From Calonectria ilicicola (lineage: Eukaryota > Ascomycota > Sordariomycetes > Hypocreales > Nectriaceae), in contig CP085826.1 in assembly GCA_020809705.1 (NCBI GenBank), forward strand, positions 7,254,001 through 7,318,000: a stretch of DNA of 64,000 bases, in the 5' to 3' direction. Position 1 is the first letter of the stretch. Each line of letters begins with the position of its first letter. The position numbers and the translations under genes were made by a program. Under the pieces are notes generated by a model. It searched no databases and was not told where the DNA came from. It saw nothing but the letters and a program-made list of their open reading frames with translations. Shown piece by piece: positions 12,525 through 23,665 of this stretch.

Positions 12525-15296
12525 TCATTTCATTCTAGCACTAGTGATCGCGGTAACGGCGTCGTGCTGGAGACGACGCTTTTTCCGAGCAGCCATATTT
12601 TCCGAGTGCATACGTTTGAGTACCTCTTGTAGCGATTCCATTTCCCTCTTTGTGTCGTCGCCCTTGCTGATTCCTAGAATATCATCGTCAACCCGATTAT
12701 CTGACCCAGTTTCCATCCGAGCCTTCTTGTCGGAGTGTTCAATAATATCACCCCCCTCACCCCCCTCCATCATATAATGAGAGGAATTTGAGGTTCTTAG
12801 CGAAGGGAACTTCAAGGGTTTGGTTGAGGTGAGATGGGCAGACCCAGGGACCCTTGAGATATTAGGCGCTTGGCTCTGATAATCAGTACCACTGGGTGCC
12901 TCTTCTATTGACCGTTTTGAGCGAACAACACTTATTAATTGATTTTGCAGATAGTCCCCAGTAATAGCGATGAACTTGAATATCTGCTCTGAAGTGGGAA
13001 GTGAAGTATATTTGGCTTCTGGCATACGATCACTCACGTGGCCAAGACTCCCAAGATTTCCTGAAGCCATAGCGGTCGAACGTCCTTTTTTCTTTGGCGG
13101 CAATTGGTTTTGGTATTGGCGTGAGGAATCATGTGGAAATCTAAGGTGGTTGTTTTCTGCATCCGCCTCTAAGTTGTAAGCACCATCATCCCGTTCTAAA
13201 GATTGGCATGATGTGGCATACTCGAGGAAATTAATATCCAGTGGTATGTCTCCTTTAAGTGTCACCCAGCGACTCCAATTCTCCTCAAGAGCGAAGTGTT
13301 CAAAAAGACTTTCTAAAGTTGCTTGGCTTTCTTGCGCCGAGTGCGCGTGCTTGAAAAGGGAGAATAAAACATAAGGTAAGAGGGTAGGAGAATCTTGCAA
13401 TACCCAAGAAACACCAGATACTGACATACTGGTCTCAGAGCAACTAACAGATCCAAGTCGGCGGGGTAGGATCGAAGAAGCAATGGCACTTGTATCTATC
13501 CAGTGACAAATATCGATTGCTGACTCCCATGCGACCTGTGTCCCGCTCTCTTCGAAACCGGTGTCTTCTGCTGCCCTCTCGCATTCTGGTTGCCTGCGCT
13601 GACTCTCTAGGTCTTTAAAGTCCATATTTTCTCCCTTTGGTGGATTATGGTCATTTCGCTCATATACCGAAAGATCCAGCTCTGTAATCAACAGATAATC
13701 CAGACAAAGACTCATAATGGATATGTGGCCAAGTCCAATCGGATTTAGCTTAAGGCTAGGGTCCAATATTGAGAAGCCATTGTTCTTCAAGAAGAACTCG
13801 CGCACAGATTCATGGATAACTTGAACAATGCGACTTTCTCCGTGCTTCAAGTATAGAGCCCCCGCCCCCGCAACAATCGATGAGTTATCCAATACTTTGC
13901 CCTGTGAACCATTCGTAGCTCTACTTGCACTAAGTTCGAGCAACCCGCCTGAGATGTTTTTTATTTGTCTTTCGAGTTGTTCATCATTCTCTGTGAACTC
14001 AATTGAGTCCCGCCACTCTTTTAATGATGTGGGCCTTGGCTTCTTTGTAAAAGCTAGCACATGATGCCATTCTTGAATTCTAAGGGGTTGGGCTGCTAAT
14101 ATTGCCCACTGGAACACTTGAACAGTCACCCCGCGTGTCTCTGGGTTAATAGAATTGACTAGTTCTCCAAATAATTCTTCCAATTGTTTGGGAATGATTT
14201 CAAGCTGTTGTTTCAAAAAACCAAGACCTTTGCCTTCGTCCATTTTCTGAAGAAGCTTATCAACAACCAAAATGACCCATAGGAACACTCCGGAGGCCTT
14301 GTCCAATATTTTTGCTTTCAAGGCAGAAGCCCATTGAGGGTTTGTCGCCAGAATACTCAACTTGAACTTTTGATCGACATATGTCGAGATATCTTGATCG
14401 TTGTGCTTCTCGACAATGATTTGTGGGCAGTAGCTGATTCCGATTGCCGGGACATGCCTGCTGGATAAGCATACACTCAAGCAGCCGTTGTTTGCGTTTA
14501 CCTTGGTTAACTCTCGCCAAAAGTATGCCTGATCTCTTGGACGATCACACTCATCAAGGCCATCAATAAAGATGATAGTTCGTTTCGCGCGTTCGGAAGC
14601 GAAGGTCTGCGACAAAATGTTCTTGAGTTCTACTTCTAACCATGGAAACCCATTTTGTTTCAAGGATTCGACTTGGGCCGATTCCTTGTACTTTTCATCT
14701 AGATCGGAAGTCAAATGGTCAAGTAGTGCTGGGTAGTGGGGTAAAAGTTGATACAGGAGTGACCTGTAGAGACCAAAGGTAGATCTTTCTAACTCATCGC
14801 CCTTGGCATTGAAAAAGAATGCTGCAGTGCAAAATGGTGGGGTAGATTTTTCGGTAGCCTCACGAAAAATCTCTTTCATCAACGTTGACTTGCCCGTTCC
14901 CGGCTTCCCTTTTATCCATAGAAGCCCATAATGCCGATCTAAATCATCGTTATTAAACCAATTGCGATATATTGCTTTCTTGAAGACCCAATCACAAGTC
15001 TGGGATATTGGTGCTTTGATAGTTCGGTAGTGTCTATTCATATTTGGAAACCATATCCATCGAAGACAGGCCGTTTCACAATCAGTCAGTTTTGCTTTCG
15101 TAGGACTAGAGCTTTGACTTTCCAATATATGGCCATTCTGATTAATCTTAGTGTTATGGGCTTTCGTTTTTTTCTTGGGATCTTTTTTCCACTTCTCATC
15201 CCGCTGGTACTGGTTTATTATTGTATGGAATGTATTATTTCCCACTTGTACCTTGGAGTTGTCTTGAGTGTCGATTTTTCCTGTTTGATTTGGCAT
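12525..15296 (-). CDS. NACHT-domain NLR-like protein with N-terminal PP/RHIM-like motif
   Basis: A single intronless frame of 923 aa from the ATG at 15296; the only in-frame codon further upstream that could initiate is TTG. The N-terminus is very short. Residues 13-21 read N-S-K-V-Q-V-G-N-N, close to the fungal PP amyloid motif (N-x-G-x-Q-x-G-x-N) and to the VQVG core of RHIM. A lysine-rich linker follows, then the usual fungal pre-NACHT segment (CLRWIWFPNMNRHY). The NACHT NTPase has Walker A GKPGTGKS (130-137) and Walker B IIFIDGLDECD (241-251). The winged-helix-like region follows, but no ankyrin, WD or TPR repeats are recognisable. The C-terminal 200 residues are low-complexity, with a basic KKRRLQ near the end. 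By analogy it would be a self/non-self or immune-type receptor that oligomerises on ligand binding; the ligand and partner are unknown. Codons look more A/T-ending than in ATG17. Confidence 0.85.
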   Translation of the reverse strand: MPNQTGKIDTQDNSKVQVGNNTFHTIINQYQRDEKWKKDPKKKTKAHNTKINQNGHILESQSSSPTKAKLTDCETACLRWIWFPNMNRHYRTIKAPISQTCDWVFKKAIYRNWFNNDDLDRHYGLLWIKGKPGTGKSTLMKEIFREATEKSTPPFCTAAFFFNAKGDELERSTFGLYRSLLYQLLPHYPALLDHLTSDLDEKYKESAQVESLKQNGFPWLEVELKNILSQTFASERAKRTIIFIDGLDECDRPRDQAYFWRELTKVNANNGCLSVCLSSRHVPAIGISYCPQIIVEKHNDQDISTYVDQKFKLSILATNPQWASALKAKILDKASGVFLWVILVVDKLLQKMDEGKGLGFLKQQLEIIPKQLEELFGELVNSINPETRGVTVQVFQWAILAAQPLRIQEWHHVLAFTKKPRPTSLKEWRDSIEFTENDEQLERQIKNISGGLLELSASRATNGSQGKVLDNSSIVAGAGALYLKHGESRIVQVIHESVREFFLKNNGFSILDPSLKLNPIGLGHISIMSLCLDYLLITELDLSVYERNDHNPPKGENMDFKDLESQRRQPECERAAEDTGFEESGTQVAWESAIDICHWIDTSAIASSILPRRLGSVSCSETSMSVSGVSWVLQDSPTLLPYVLFSLFKHAHSAQESQATLESLFEHFALEENWSRWVTLKGDIPLDINFLEYATSCQSLERDDGAYNLEADAENNHLRFPHDSSRQYQNQLPPKKKGRSTAMASGNLGSLGHVSDRMPEAKYTSLPTSEQIFKFIAITGDYLQNQLISVVRSKRSIEEAPSGTDYQSQAPNISRVPGSAHLTSTKPLKFPSLRTSNSSHYMMEGGEGGDIIEHSDKKARMETGSDNRVDDDILGISKGDDTKREMESLQEVLKRMHSENMAARKKRRLQHDAVTAITSARMK

Positions 15297-15699
15297 TTTT
15301 GATCCGCAATAAAGATTTAGCTTACAACTGCGGATATGCAATTAATAAGTACGCAGATCGTAATTCGCCCACGAATTGGAGATAACTTGAGTCATCGGGA
15401 TGATTCAACTGGCGCATGTACATGTAGTTGGCTTGGAATCTCTCTGCATGTTCTTACTGATCATCCAATGAGGATCACGTATCAAGAATCACTTTACTTC
15501 CTAGTACAAGAGACTCATGTTTTGAACCGATGATAACTTTGTCCATAAAAGACGGCAATACTGGGTTGCACGTATCAGCATTAGACATGACGCATCAAGC
15601 AATGTTCCTAAAGCTTACTCCGCAGCTGGAAAGTCGGGTGCCAGTCGATAGATTACAGACAGTCCTATTGCAGATATCCATACAAGAAGGCCGATATGG

Positions 15700-15860
15700 T
15701 TGAGCACAATGTATCAAGTAAGTTGATCTAGAAGCATAAGGTGAGGGATTTTTTGTCAGCATTCGCGAGTGGCGTGCAACACAATCGTGGCGGTGTTGAG
15801 TGCACAGCCATGGTGTGGACTAACGAATGAGGATAAGACAAACTACCTTTCTTTCACCTG
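15700..15860 (+). repeat. Upstream repeat shared by two NLR genes, part 1 (copy B)
   Basis: From GGTTGAGCACAATGTATCAA through TTTTTTGTCAGCATTCG and ACGAATGAGGATAAGACAAA this region aligns by eye with 23409-23560, immediately upstream of the PNP-NACHT start codon. Here it lies about 400-560 bp upstream of the NACHT gene start. Confidence 0.7.
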
Positions 15861-16029
15861 AAATTGAACTGCGCTCGTCCATATATTGAAGCAGCAGCGG
15901 GCTGAACAGGAAGGAAAACTCGCTCTGGTATCCACGATTAGCTGTCATAGAACATGAAAATGGAGCACGCTATGATAAGCCAGCAAAAAGGGACCCGTCC
16001 ATTACGAGATAGACATGGGCGTTCTTCGT

Positions 16030-16170
16030 TTGGTTTACTAAATTTAGGATTTAGCTGGCAAATTGACTGCTGAAGCGAGCAATGGCTGAGCTGCCGCTTG
16101 TCTTGATGGATTCCTGTTCCGTTGCTGCACCCTGCCCAGCTCGCGTGGCTGTTGTCAAATAGTCTAGGTT
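16030..16170 (+). repeat. NLR-island dispersed repeat, copy B
   Basis: Close match to copy A at 11700-11830 over TTTAGGATTTAGCTGGCAAA and CAATGGCTGAGCTGCCGC. It also shares a GGCTGTTGTCAAATAGTC-like tail with copy C at 23566-23665. Confidence 0.75.
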
Positions 16171-18476
16171 TCAAGATGCACCACGAGAAATTAGGAATTG
16201 GAGGTAATTATACGTCTTGCTAGCCTTTTTAACATTGCGTTGCACGATTCCTTGACCAATTTTTCGTCCAAACCTTCCTAAAGTTCAAGTGTGAGAATGC
16301 CTCCCTCTCCCCCGCCAGTAAAGCCTAGCCCAGATCAACCCAGAACAATGTCGCATAAGAGCATCCTCACAGATGAGGTCACTTCAGTCCTGAGCAGGAG
16401 ATGGCGTAATGGGCTATCATGATCTCAAGGGAGTCATGTTCCTGAAGGTCATATCCCCCGTAGCGAACTTCTCAGTTACCACTGCCACTGCTTCAGCATC
16501 TACAAAGAGTGTATAGGGTTGCAGGCTTCTTTTGGTAATAGCCATAGCTCTTGCTTCAGTATCTGAGTTAGAGGTACTCCTCTGGGGGACTTACGACCTT
16601 CATGCATCCTGCCTAACAAAGCCTAGACCAAACCAACGCCAGAAAGCTTTCACAAGATAGAGAACAAGAATTGTTTCAATCTACCTTCTAATTCGCCTTC
16701 CAGCTCAAGACCAACTCACAACCGCATCTTCCCAGTACAGAAAACCTGAAAACCTTTCTTTCGATCGATGGCAATATACGCAAATGACACTTTGTTCACC
16801 GGGAGTATATGGATATATTTGCCTAGAGATCGCTTCCTAAAATTGAGATTTTGCAATTTTATCAACTTCCCAATATTCCTCCTAGCTGTAACGAAGGTCG
16901 TGCTAACTGGGGGGTTTTCGGGGTAGCCTCGCTAAGGTAGTCTAGGTATTAAGTACGGGTGTACGGCATAGGGTAAATCTCGCTGACTACAATTACTATT
17001 GGATCTCTTCCCGTAGCAGTAACTGGTCTATTGTAACCGACGCCGCTTGGTTGGCGCTTCGGAACTTGAGCAGTAAGATTGCAATAGCTTTACCACTCCT
17101 TCGCTCTTCATCCGTTCCGCCCTTGATAACACGGTCATACCGTAATTGTCCTCGGATGTGAGGTCAAGACCCCCCTTCGTTAATAGAAGCTCAACAACGG
17201 CCTCGTTTTCTGTATCTGCAGCCCATGACAAGGGGGTGCGACCATCTATGTCCCTAGAGTCTGAGACTACATCGTATTTCTCAAGCAGTAGCTTCACAAT
17301 AGCGTCCCGCCCATTCGCTGCAGCCCACGATAGCAACGTACGGCCGTTGTTATCCTGGAGATTTGGGTCTAGATCCTCTGTTAATAGCAATTGCTCTATG
17401 AGGGAAACTTCGTGATTTGCGAGTGCGCATAAAAATTGCAACCAAATGTCGGTATTTTCCGAGTCTTGGTAGCCGAGATTTTTGGCAAGCAGTCTCACCA
17501 CTTCCTCATGCATATTGTATACAGCTAACGACAGCGGCGTCCACCCATTCCCGTCCTTAGCGTCGATATTGGCTTTATTTGAAGCTAGTAGTAGCTTGAC
17601 GATGGTCGCATTCCCTTTTTTGGCTGCAAGGGATAAGGGTGTTCCGGAAAACAAGTCAGAAAAGTCCATGCTCGGATAGCATTCAAAGGTGCCTTCAGCG
17701 TTCATATCAATAGATTCCTCGGCAAGTAGAAGTTTGACTATCTCGTCGTGCCCTTTCCAAACCGCAAGGCATAATGCTGTCCCCTCATTTTTATCGTCAG
17801 AATGACAAGTGGCATAGATCTCGCCTTTATGATTCACTTCGACCTTACTTTCAGCGAGCAGAAGTTTGACGATCGCTTCGTCATCGTTCTCAATAGCAAG
17901 AAAGAGGGGTGTTCCCAGGCAACGTTTTGTATCATCAAACCTAAGAGGGTAGTTAACAGATCTGTTGATGTCCATGTTATCTTTTCCCAGCAGTAGTTTT
18001 ACAATTGTCTCATCTCTGTTCCAGGTTGCTAGATACAGCGGCGTCATCTCACCACATAAGCAATCATAACCATCGAAACGACCAGTGAAGCTTTCGGCAC
18101 CTACTTCGATGTCCTCTTGTGCGAGAAGCAGTTTGATAATGGCCTCTTGCCTTTTGGAAACTGCCAAAAGAAGCGGTGTTCCCCGATGCACTTCGTAATT
18201 ACCCTTGTTCATCATAACAATGCATCCTTTGGCGTTGGGATCCACGCCATCTTGGTCAAGCAGCAGTCTGACAATCGCCTTGTGCCCATTCCAAACTGCT
18301 AGGCACAGCGGCGTCACCGAAGCATCGAAACATTCAAAAATATCTTCATCGGAATCAATTGATTCAGGGTTAACAAGACCGTCGGCTTTTACGTCGATGT
18401 CAGTTCTGGCGAGCAAAAGCTCGACAATGCCCGTGTGCCCTTTTGCAGCTGCGAGAAGCAATGGTGTCCCTTTGTA

Positions 18477-18515
18477 GAGTCCTTCCCCACCTAACCGTGA
18501 CCCCACCCGACCGCG
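18477..18515 (+). repeat. Left terminal inverted repeat
   Basis: About 39 bp. The first 30 positions match the reverse complement of the right end with one mismatch at position 16; a three-base mismatch and a further CCGCG match follow. Confidence 0.9.
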
Positions 18516-20290
18516 GGCATCAGCCAAATCGTGACCAAAGGCGTTATCCTTCATAACTCCATAAAAACATAGTAAATTTACTAGCAATTACTGGATATTA
18601 TAGATTATACCCTCCTCAGCTGATGTTGCATTTTCAATTACATTCTTTTTCGCCCGGGCCTGCCCTCTCTCAATAAGGTGCTATAATCGGCGCTGGGCCT
18701 TTTAATGAGCCTCTTCTATTTGAATTAGTATTATAAATCCCTTATTAAGACTTTTCTTAATTGCTTGCCTTCCTGTAGGCTATGTTAAAGCTATTTTGGT
18801 TTAAAGGTAATTGCACTTGATCTTTAATATAGTTATTTAGGTAGTTTATTTATTGATTTATTTTTTTATCTTTTAAAGTAAGGTTTGTATATTATAATAA
18901 ATATTATTTATTATCTTTTCTATTAAATCTACCTATAAATATAGATACTTTAAGTTCTTAGGTGTATTAATAGTTATATTATTGTCTTTTTTTAATATTT
19001 AGGTGTAAAAAGTGGAGGTATTAAGGGTAATATTATTAAGAAGGCTTTAATATTAATAATTTAGGCTAGTGGTTTAGAAATATTAAAAGAATAAATTCTA
19101 ATTATTAAAAATCCTTTTTAAGATTATTTAATAATATTATTTTATTAAAAGCTATTTTATAATATTTTAAGAAATATTATTTTATAATTAAAATAATTAT
19201 TTTAAAGATAATATTATAATAGGTCTTTATATAAAAGGTAGTTTTAAGGGAGCTAAAAATATTAATATTAAAAGGTTATATAACTTATAATATATATAAT
19301 GGAAGGTAAAGAGACTATATAAGATTAAAAAAGTATATATATATAAATAGAATTAATATATATAATATATAACTGTTAATAATAAGGACCTTCTATAGAT
19401 TCTTCCTCTAGGGCTATATTTCTAAGATAAATATCTTCTTTAATTACTTAAAAAAAATATTTGCATTTATCTAGCCTAAGAAGCTATAGGTATATTTCCA
19501 TTAAGGAAAATTCTTATTAAATTATTAGCCTTAAAGCCTTATACTAGTAAAAGTAATATATAGTATAAGGTATCTTTTATTAGTACTTTCTACCTCTATA
19601 ATTATAATCTAATTTATAAAATCACTTTTTATTATAATTAAATAAAAAGTTAAATATATTCTAATAACCTTTTTAATATATATTCTTTATTTATAAAAGC
19701 TATATTTATTTATATTATAAAAGCAATTAAACTTAATCTTCCTATACTTTAAAATTTAATTTAAATTAATATATTAATATTATATAACTTTCTTTATTAT
19801 AGCTTATAAATATATAATCTTTAAAAACTAAAATACCTTTATTTTAATATTATTATAATATTAAAGAAAATAATTAATCTAATTATTCCTAAAAGAGCTA
19901 TTATCTTTACTTTTACTTAAAATTAACTTAGCAAAGAACTATACCTTCTATCTTATTAAAACACAATCAGCTTCTTCCTCCATCAAAATCCATTTTATTA
20001 AATATTTCTCTTATATATTAAATAATCATTATAAAAGCTCTTAAACTTATATTACTAATTAGGCACTATTAAATCAATTATACAATATAAAGAAAGCAAC
20101 ACTATAATATCAACTAACAAGCTCAATTTACCTACCTTCCTCAACTTTTTCAACAACTACAATTAACACATTTTAATAATTAACCTTAAAATAACTCATA
20201 ATCATTTTTTCAGCTAAATTAGATAAGAATTACTATAGATTTAGTGCAAGTTACAGTGAAAGTGAAGGAATTACATATCCGGAAGCATGT

Positions 20291-20329
20291 CGCGGAAAGG
20301 TGGGGTCACGGTTGGGTGGGGAAGGACTC
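20291..20329 (-). repeat. Right terminal inverted repeat
   Basis: Reverse complement of the left end with about five mismatches over 39 bp. It abuts the second TA at 20330-20331. Confidence 0.9.
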
Positions 20330-23300
20330 TAGGTGTTGTACATGTCGTCCGAGGCGTTGCCCCTGGCGTTAATATCAACTTCATCTTTCCCGAGAAGTAA
20401 CTCAACGACATCTTTATGACCGTTCGCGGTCGCAAGGAATAGTGGTGTCCCCTCATAGTATTCATAGTCTGTTTCTTCATCCGTGGAGCTTTCGACATTG
20501 ATGTTAACGCCGTTTTTGGAAAGTAATAATCCGACAACAGCCTCCCACCCTTTCCAACTTGAAAGTGCCAGTGGGGTACGACCATAGCTATCCACCGCGT
20601 CAGGACTATGTCCATGAGCCAACAGAGCGCATGTTTCCTTGTCTCGCCCTAGATATGCTACCAAGTGGAGCCCTGTCATTTCTCTGGGAACTTCTTGGCT
20701 GTAATTTAAATGGGATGGATAGGACTTGGTGGCAAACATTGCTTGACACGATGCCTCAACCTTCTCTTTGTTCTGAAGGAATGATAAAATACATCTCTCC
20801 ACTTCAACGGTCGCCTGTGTAGATCCCGCCCACAATGATTCTGGAACATAACTTGCCCAATTTCTCGCTGCAAAGTCGTAGAGCGGGTTCAATCGTAACC
20901 GTTGCTCGAATTCTGCATCTGTTGGGCAAAATCCACCTTTAAAGGTATTGTATGAGATATATTTAACGAATGTGTGTGTGATTTTGAGATCGGCATCTTT
21001 GAAATAAACGTCCCGAGTTCGTTGAAAGTATTCTTGCGTCGTGTAGTGGACCAATCGAATGATGCCACTTTCTTGATCAACCGCGACCAAACCGGCGCAC
21101 GCGGACACAATATTCTCAATTTCATTGATATCATCTTTGTCAAGGTCCGACTTATCAAAGCGTACAGCAAGCGCGTGCTGAAGCTGTATTGTAGTGAGTT
21201 GCGTTGTCGCACAGGTGATCCACAGTAGAACTTTATGAGCAAGATTCTTAAAACCTGGCATCTGTCCATTAATCCTTGTCATGGTTTGATCGTATGCATC
21301 TTCTAGAAGTTTTATTTTGGTTTTCTCATTTAACTCTGAAGTCTCCCTTTCGAAACTCTTCAATGTCTCTTTCATTTCACCAATTGAAAGCTTGTCAGTC
21401 AGTGAGCTGAAATACATCCGTGCAAGTAGGAACCTGGATACCAATTAGTCACAAAGTTGGGGAAGCTATATATCAACCCAAGACCTACATTCCATCCACC
21501 GCGTCTGATATCTTAGCCACAATATCTTCGCGCAGCTGCTGGTTCCTCTTAGCGAAAGACGGCAACTGTCCTATGTTACCTTCCACATATCTCGCCACAT
21601 CCTGAGGACTTGCGCGGATTTCTAACGATAAACTTGATTCGAAGTGGCTGACAATCTCTGGAATGAATCTCGACGTCGCAAATATATTTGTCGCCTGACC
21701 TGTCCCAAGCTGGATGAGCTCCTGAGGGAGCATCTTTCGGCAGCCGCTGTGTACTCCACACTCATCCAGGGAGTCGACGATGATGAAGACTCCTCCAGAG
21801 TACGATGAAATCACATTCGCTAAAACTTCCCTGAATTCTTCCAGCTCTGGTCGCGTTTTCTTATATCTGTGCTTTTCGTACAGATCTCGTACCCCGTTCG
21901 CAAGTTCAGTCCGGCCTTGAGCTAACTGCTTCAACAAACTCGCGAGAAGATCGTCAAGTTTCTGTTCCTCCTGCCTTTTGAAGTTGCAATAGAGGTAAGC
22001 AACCCCAGTTCCGGTCTCATTTTCGTATTGCTTATGAAGATAATGGACTACGATCGATGTTAAAATTGTCTTCCCTGCTCCAGGCATGCCGGGGCAGAAA
22101 AGTATCTTCTGTTTGTCATCCTTCTGCCCTACGCTGTTCATCCAGCCTTGGAAATCTTCTGAATCTAGAAGCCATTGGCCAGTTCCTGGTTGTTGTATCT
22201 TGAAAAAGTCAGATTGCTGAGCGCCGTAGTCAAATGGAGTTAACCACTCTAATATAGCTTGATGCTCTTCATCATACTGCCTAACAGCAAGTCTGTCGAC
22301 AGTGTTTGCCATGTTGCTGACTTTTTCATTTATATCTACCATATAGTTAGAATTGATATTTTCCAATATAATGATTCTTGAACTTACTAACCAGAAATAA
22401 TATTGACAATCCTCTTCTCAGCCTCGACTTTGTGAGGCGGGATCTGGCCTAGAATATCCTTGGCATAGGCGGCCGCCATCATAGCAGCAAAACCCTGCCA
22501 ATCTTTGATCTTATGAGTGTCTGAATAGTCGCATATCCCACGAATCACCAGACATGGAAAATGGTTCATCAAGCCTGCCGCTTCCGTCTCAAAGCAGAGA
22601 ACCCCTCTCTCCATTGCCAATTTGTCCCGGAGAATCGCATCCTTCATCAATGTGTTCGCAGAGGCAATCAATCCGTAGTGAATTTCTGGGTTCTCATCGT
22701 GTTCGCCCCGCTCACTTCGAATTTTTAGATTTGATGGACCATCGCCGCAGACTTGATAGCAGCTTTGGGGCGAACCCGTAGGATGTGTGACTGAGGAGAT
22801 GTACAGTCTATCATCTGTAGATGGCCGACAATACTTCTTTCGCTTTTTGATGGCTTTCAATGCGACCTCCACATTTTCATTGAGTCGATGGCCCTTCCTC
22901 TCATATACAGCTTCGAGGTTGCTCACCGCTGTCAATAAAGACTGGGGAGGCTGATTTAAAAAACCCGTTTCTATGAAACCCTGCTCTTGGATCGACTTGC
23001 CGTAGTCGTATTGTAGCACCCCCCCTCTCCCGCCGCTACGGCAACTGACCACGATATCACCAAGGCGAATGTCATGCTCTTCGGTAGGGGCGCCGCCGCC
23101 GACACCGACCATCAGTCCGATACGGATGTTCTGGAAACTATGCACCATATTTCTTGCGACAGTAGCAGCAGAGGTGGTGCCGTACTCGCCTTTGGGCAAA
23201 GTGGCAATCACGACGTTATGTTTTCCGACTTTTCCCACGGCATAGCTATTGTTGTCATGCGGCTCAACTACAGGTACTTCGTGTTCTTCGTCAAGGAGTG

Positions 23301-23408
23301 CTTGGGCAGCAACAAACTCGGGAATGATAGCGCAGATCCAGCCGACCGTGTAATCTTGAGGGCTTGACATGACCTGGAAATCGGTTGCGGAAATCAATGC
23401 GGGGGAAA

Positions 23409-23665
23409 TGTCGATACAGTTGAGCAAGGTATATCAAGCAAGCTAATGTAGAAGGATAATATGAGAGTTTTTTTTTTTGTCAGCATTCGCTGGCTGTGTG
23501 CAAAACAACGGTGGTGGCATGATGAGGACTGACGAATGAGGACCAAGACAAGCTACCTTTTCAAGCGAGCCAATGGCTGAACTGCCCTTGTCTTGATAGA
23601 TCCCCATACATTTGTATTACATTCTGCGCGGGTCCCCTAGCTGTTGTCAAACAGTCGTTTCTCTC
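23409..23665 (+). repeat. Upstream repeat shared by NLR genes, copy C
   Basis: Matches 15700-15860 and then directly 16060-16165, without the roughly 180 bp that separate these two parts in copy B. It lies just upstream of the PNP_UDP-NACHT start codon (minus strand), so it includes that gene's 5' leader and probable promoter. Confidence 0.7.

Larger units (their letters stand above)
15297..17027. other. Intergenic region upstream of the first NLR gene
   Basis: No supported gene. It holds the probable promoter of the NACHT gene at 15296 and a block at 15700-16170 that is similar to the region upstream of the PNP-NACHT gene at 23409-23660. The rest to 17027 is the 3' side of the ankyrin gene and shows only short frames. 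Confidence 0.5.
18477..20329. mobile_element. Fot1/pogo-type DNA transposon, heavily AT-rich (RIP-like)
   Basis: A 1,853-bp element bounded by imperfect terminal inverted repeats starting GAGTCCTTCCCCACC and flanked by TA on both sides (18475-18476 and 20330-20331). TIRs, TA target duplication and length fit Fot1/pogo elements of the Tc1-mariner superfamily. The ends keep normal composition, but about 18.78-20.25 kb is extremely A+T-rich and full of TpA, as expected after repeat-induced point mutation. No transposase frame survives, so the family call rests on the ends and the size. It sits inside the ankyrin coding region of the PNP_UDP-NACHT gene. Confidence 0.85.
17028..23370 (-). pseudogene. 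PNP_UDP-NACHT-ankyrin NLR gene, split by a transposon
   Basis: Minus-strand exons are 23370-22392, 22335-21489, 21433-20330 and 18474-17028, with a transposon between the last two. The three coding junctions and the transposon-free joint keep one frame of 1,459 codons (1,458 aa plus stop). The ATG at 23370 starts [15 protein letters not shown], the usual opening of fungal PNP_UDP proteins. Domain order: nucleoside-phosphorylase-like domain (about 5-320; [17 protein letters not shown] and IRGICDYSD); a pre-NACHT segment (GTGQWLLDS); NACHT with Walker A GMPGAGKT (409-416) and Walker B IIVDSLDEC; then ankyrin repeats from about residue 880 to the end, finishing KRRRLQ. Intron 22336-22391 has a CTAAC branch site. 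The insertion falls in the codon for Tyr977. As it stands the first part ends in a TAG formed at the transposon edge. The 3' part, 17028-18474, still has an unbroken ankyrin frame of about 480 codons. Whether both parts are still expressed is unknown. Confidence 0.85.

Noticed and set aside
15297..15341. Upstream extension of the first NACHT protein by 15 residues
   Set aside because: The extension would begin at TTG; the first in-frame ATG is at 15296.
15560..15730. Minus-strand WISAI-like segment as a remnant of a PNP_UDP N-terminus
   Set aside because: Similarity to the PNP start (WICAI) is five residues only and the following residues do not match; the nucleotide match stops at the leader.
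18477..18587. First 37 codons of the downstream ankyrin frame taken as a true N-terminus
   Set aside because: They are encoded by the transposon end, including its inverted repeat, not by the receptor gene.
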